From NCBI GenBank assembly GCA_035440755.1, contig DAORND010000008.1:1-64000 (forward strand): DNA of 64,000 nt, in the 5' to 3' direction. Source of the DNA: Aquimonas sp002352135. Lineage in GTDB: Bacteria > Pseudomonadota > Gammaproteobacteria > Xanthomonadales > Xanthomonadaceae. Position numbers and translations under genes: made by a program. Numbering within the stretch: the stretch's first letter is position 1; each line of letters starts with the position of its first letter. Under the pieces are notes generated by a model, which worked only from the letters and a program-made list of their open reading frames with translations, was not told the DNA's origin and ran no database searches. Below are positions 63,977 to 64,000 of the stretch, piece by piece.

Positions 63977-64000
63977 GTCGGAGCGTCCGCGCGGCTGAAG

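Overview
The window is GC-rich DNA that is almost entirely protein-coding. It looks like a chromosomal segment of a gammaproteobacterium, most likely of the Xanthomonadales/Lysobacterales. The evidence is conserved synteny (bcp-gcvR-dapA-bamC; pcnB-folK-panB-panC next to pgi; a fimT-pilV-pilW-pilX-pilY1-pilE minor pilin cluster), an Oar-type TonB receptor, cbb3 oxidase genes and a Ser/Thr kinase-TPR protein of a type common in that order. The order-level placement is inference; no rRNA or species marker is present. One tRNA gene (Glu, anticodon CTC) is found. I see no CRISPR array, transposase, integrase or prophage.

Region by region. 0-10 kb: a TonB-dependent Oar-like receptor, a PlsC plus GNAT fusion that resembles the ornithine-lipid synthase OlsF, urocanase (hutU) alone, and a periplasmic propeller sensor fused to a GGDEF domain. 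10-11.7 kb: rhomboid protease, alkyltransferase-like DNA repair protein and a small unknown protein. 11.7-21.5 kb: a sulfide-response island. A leftward rhodanese-arsR-rhodanese operon faces a tightly packed rightward run: sulfide:quinone oxidoreductase, DUF2892 protein, RND adaptor, RND pump, thioredoxin-2, OsmC protein, di-heme c-type protein and methyltransferase. 21.6-28.5 kb: minor pilins and PilY1. 28.6-34.4 kb: the fused isobutyryl-CoA mutase IcmF, a SET-domain protein, a META lipoprotein and an M20 peptidase. 34.6-44 kb: ComEA-like protein, GST, a second SET protein, a DUF6445-like protein with an esterase, an EamA permease, an unknown outer-membrane protein, ThiD, and a small exported protein coupled to a secreted zinc metalloprotease. 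44-55.6 kb: housekeeping genes (phoH2, bcp, gcvR, dapA, bamC, fdxA, tRNA-Glu, pcnB, folK, panB, panC, pgi, queG). 55.6-60.9 kb: ccoNOQP, a small membrane protein and ccoG behind an FNR/Anr box. 61-64 kb: a Ser/Thr kinase-TPR protein.

The strongest candidate for an unusual system is the sulfide island. The repressor has the cysteine spacing (C44/C110, 66 residues apart) of the persulfide sensors SqrR and BigR. The SQR keeps all three cysteines of the Acidithiobacillus ferrooxidans enzyme. Stop/start overlaps link the RND adaptor to the pump, the pump to the thioredoxin, and the heme protein to the methyltransferase, so the pump is probably co-expressed with sulfur detoxification. What the pump exports and what the heme protein does cannot be read from the sequence.
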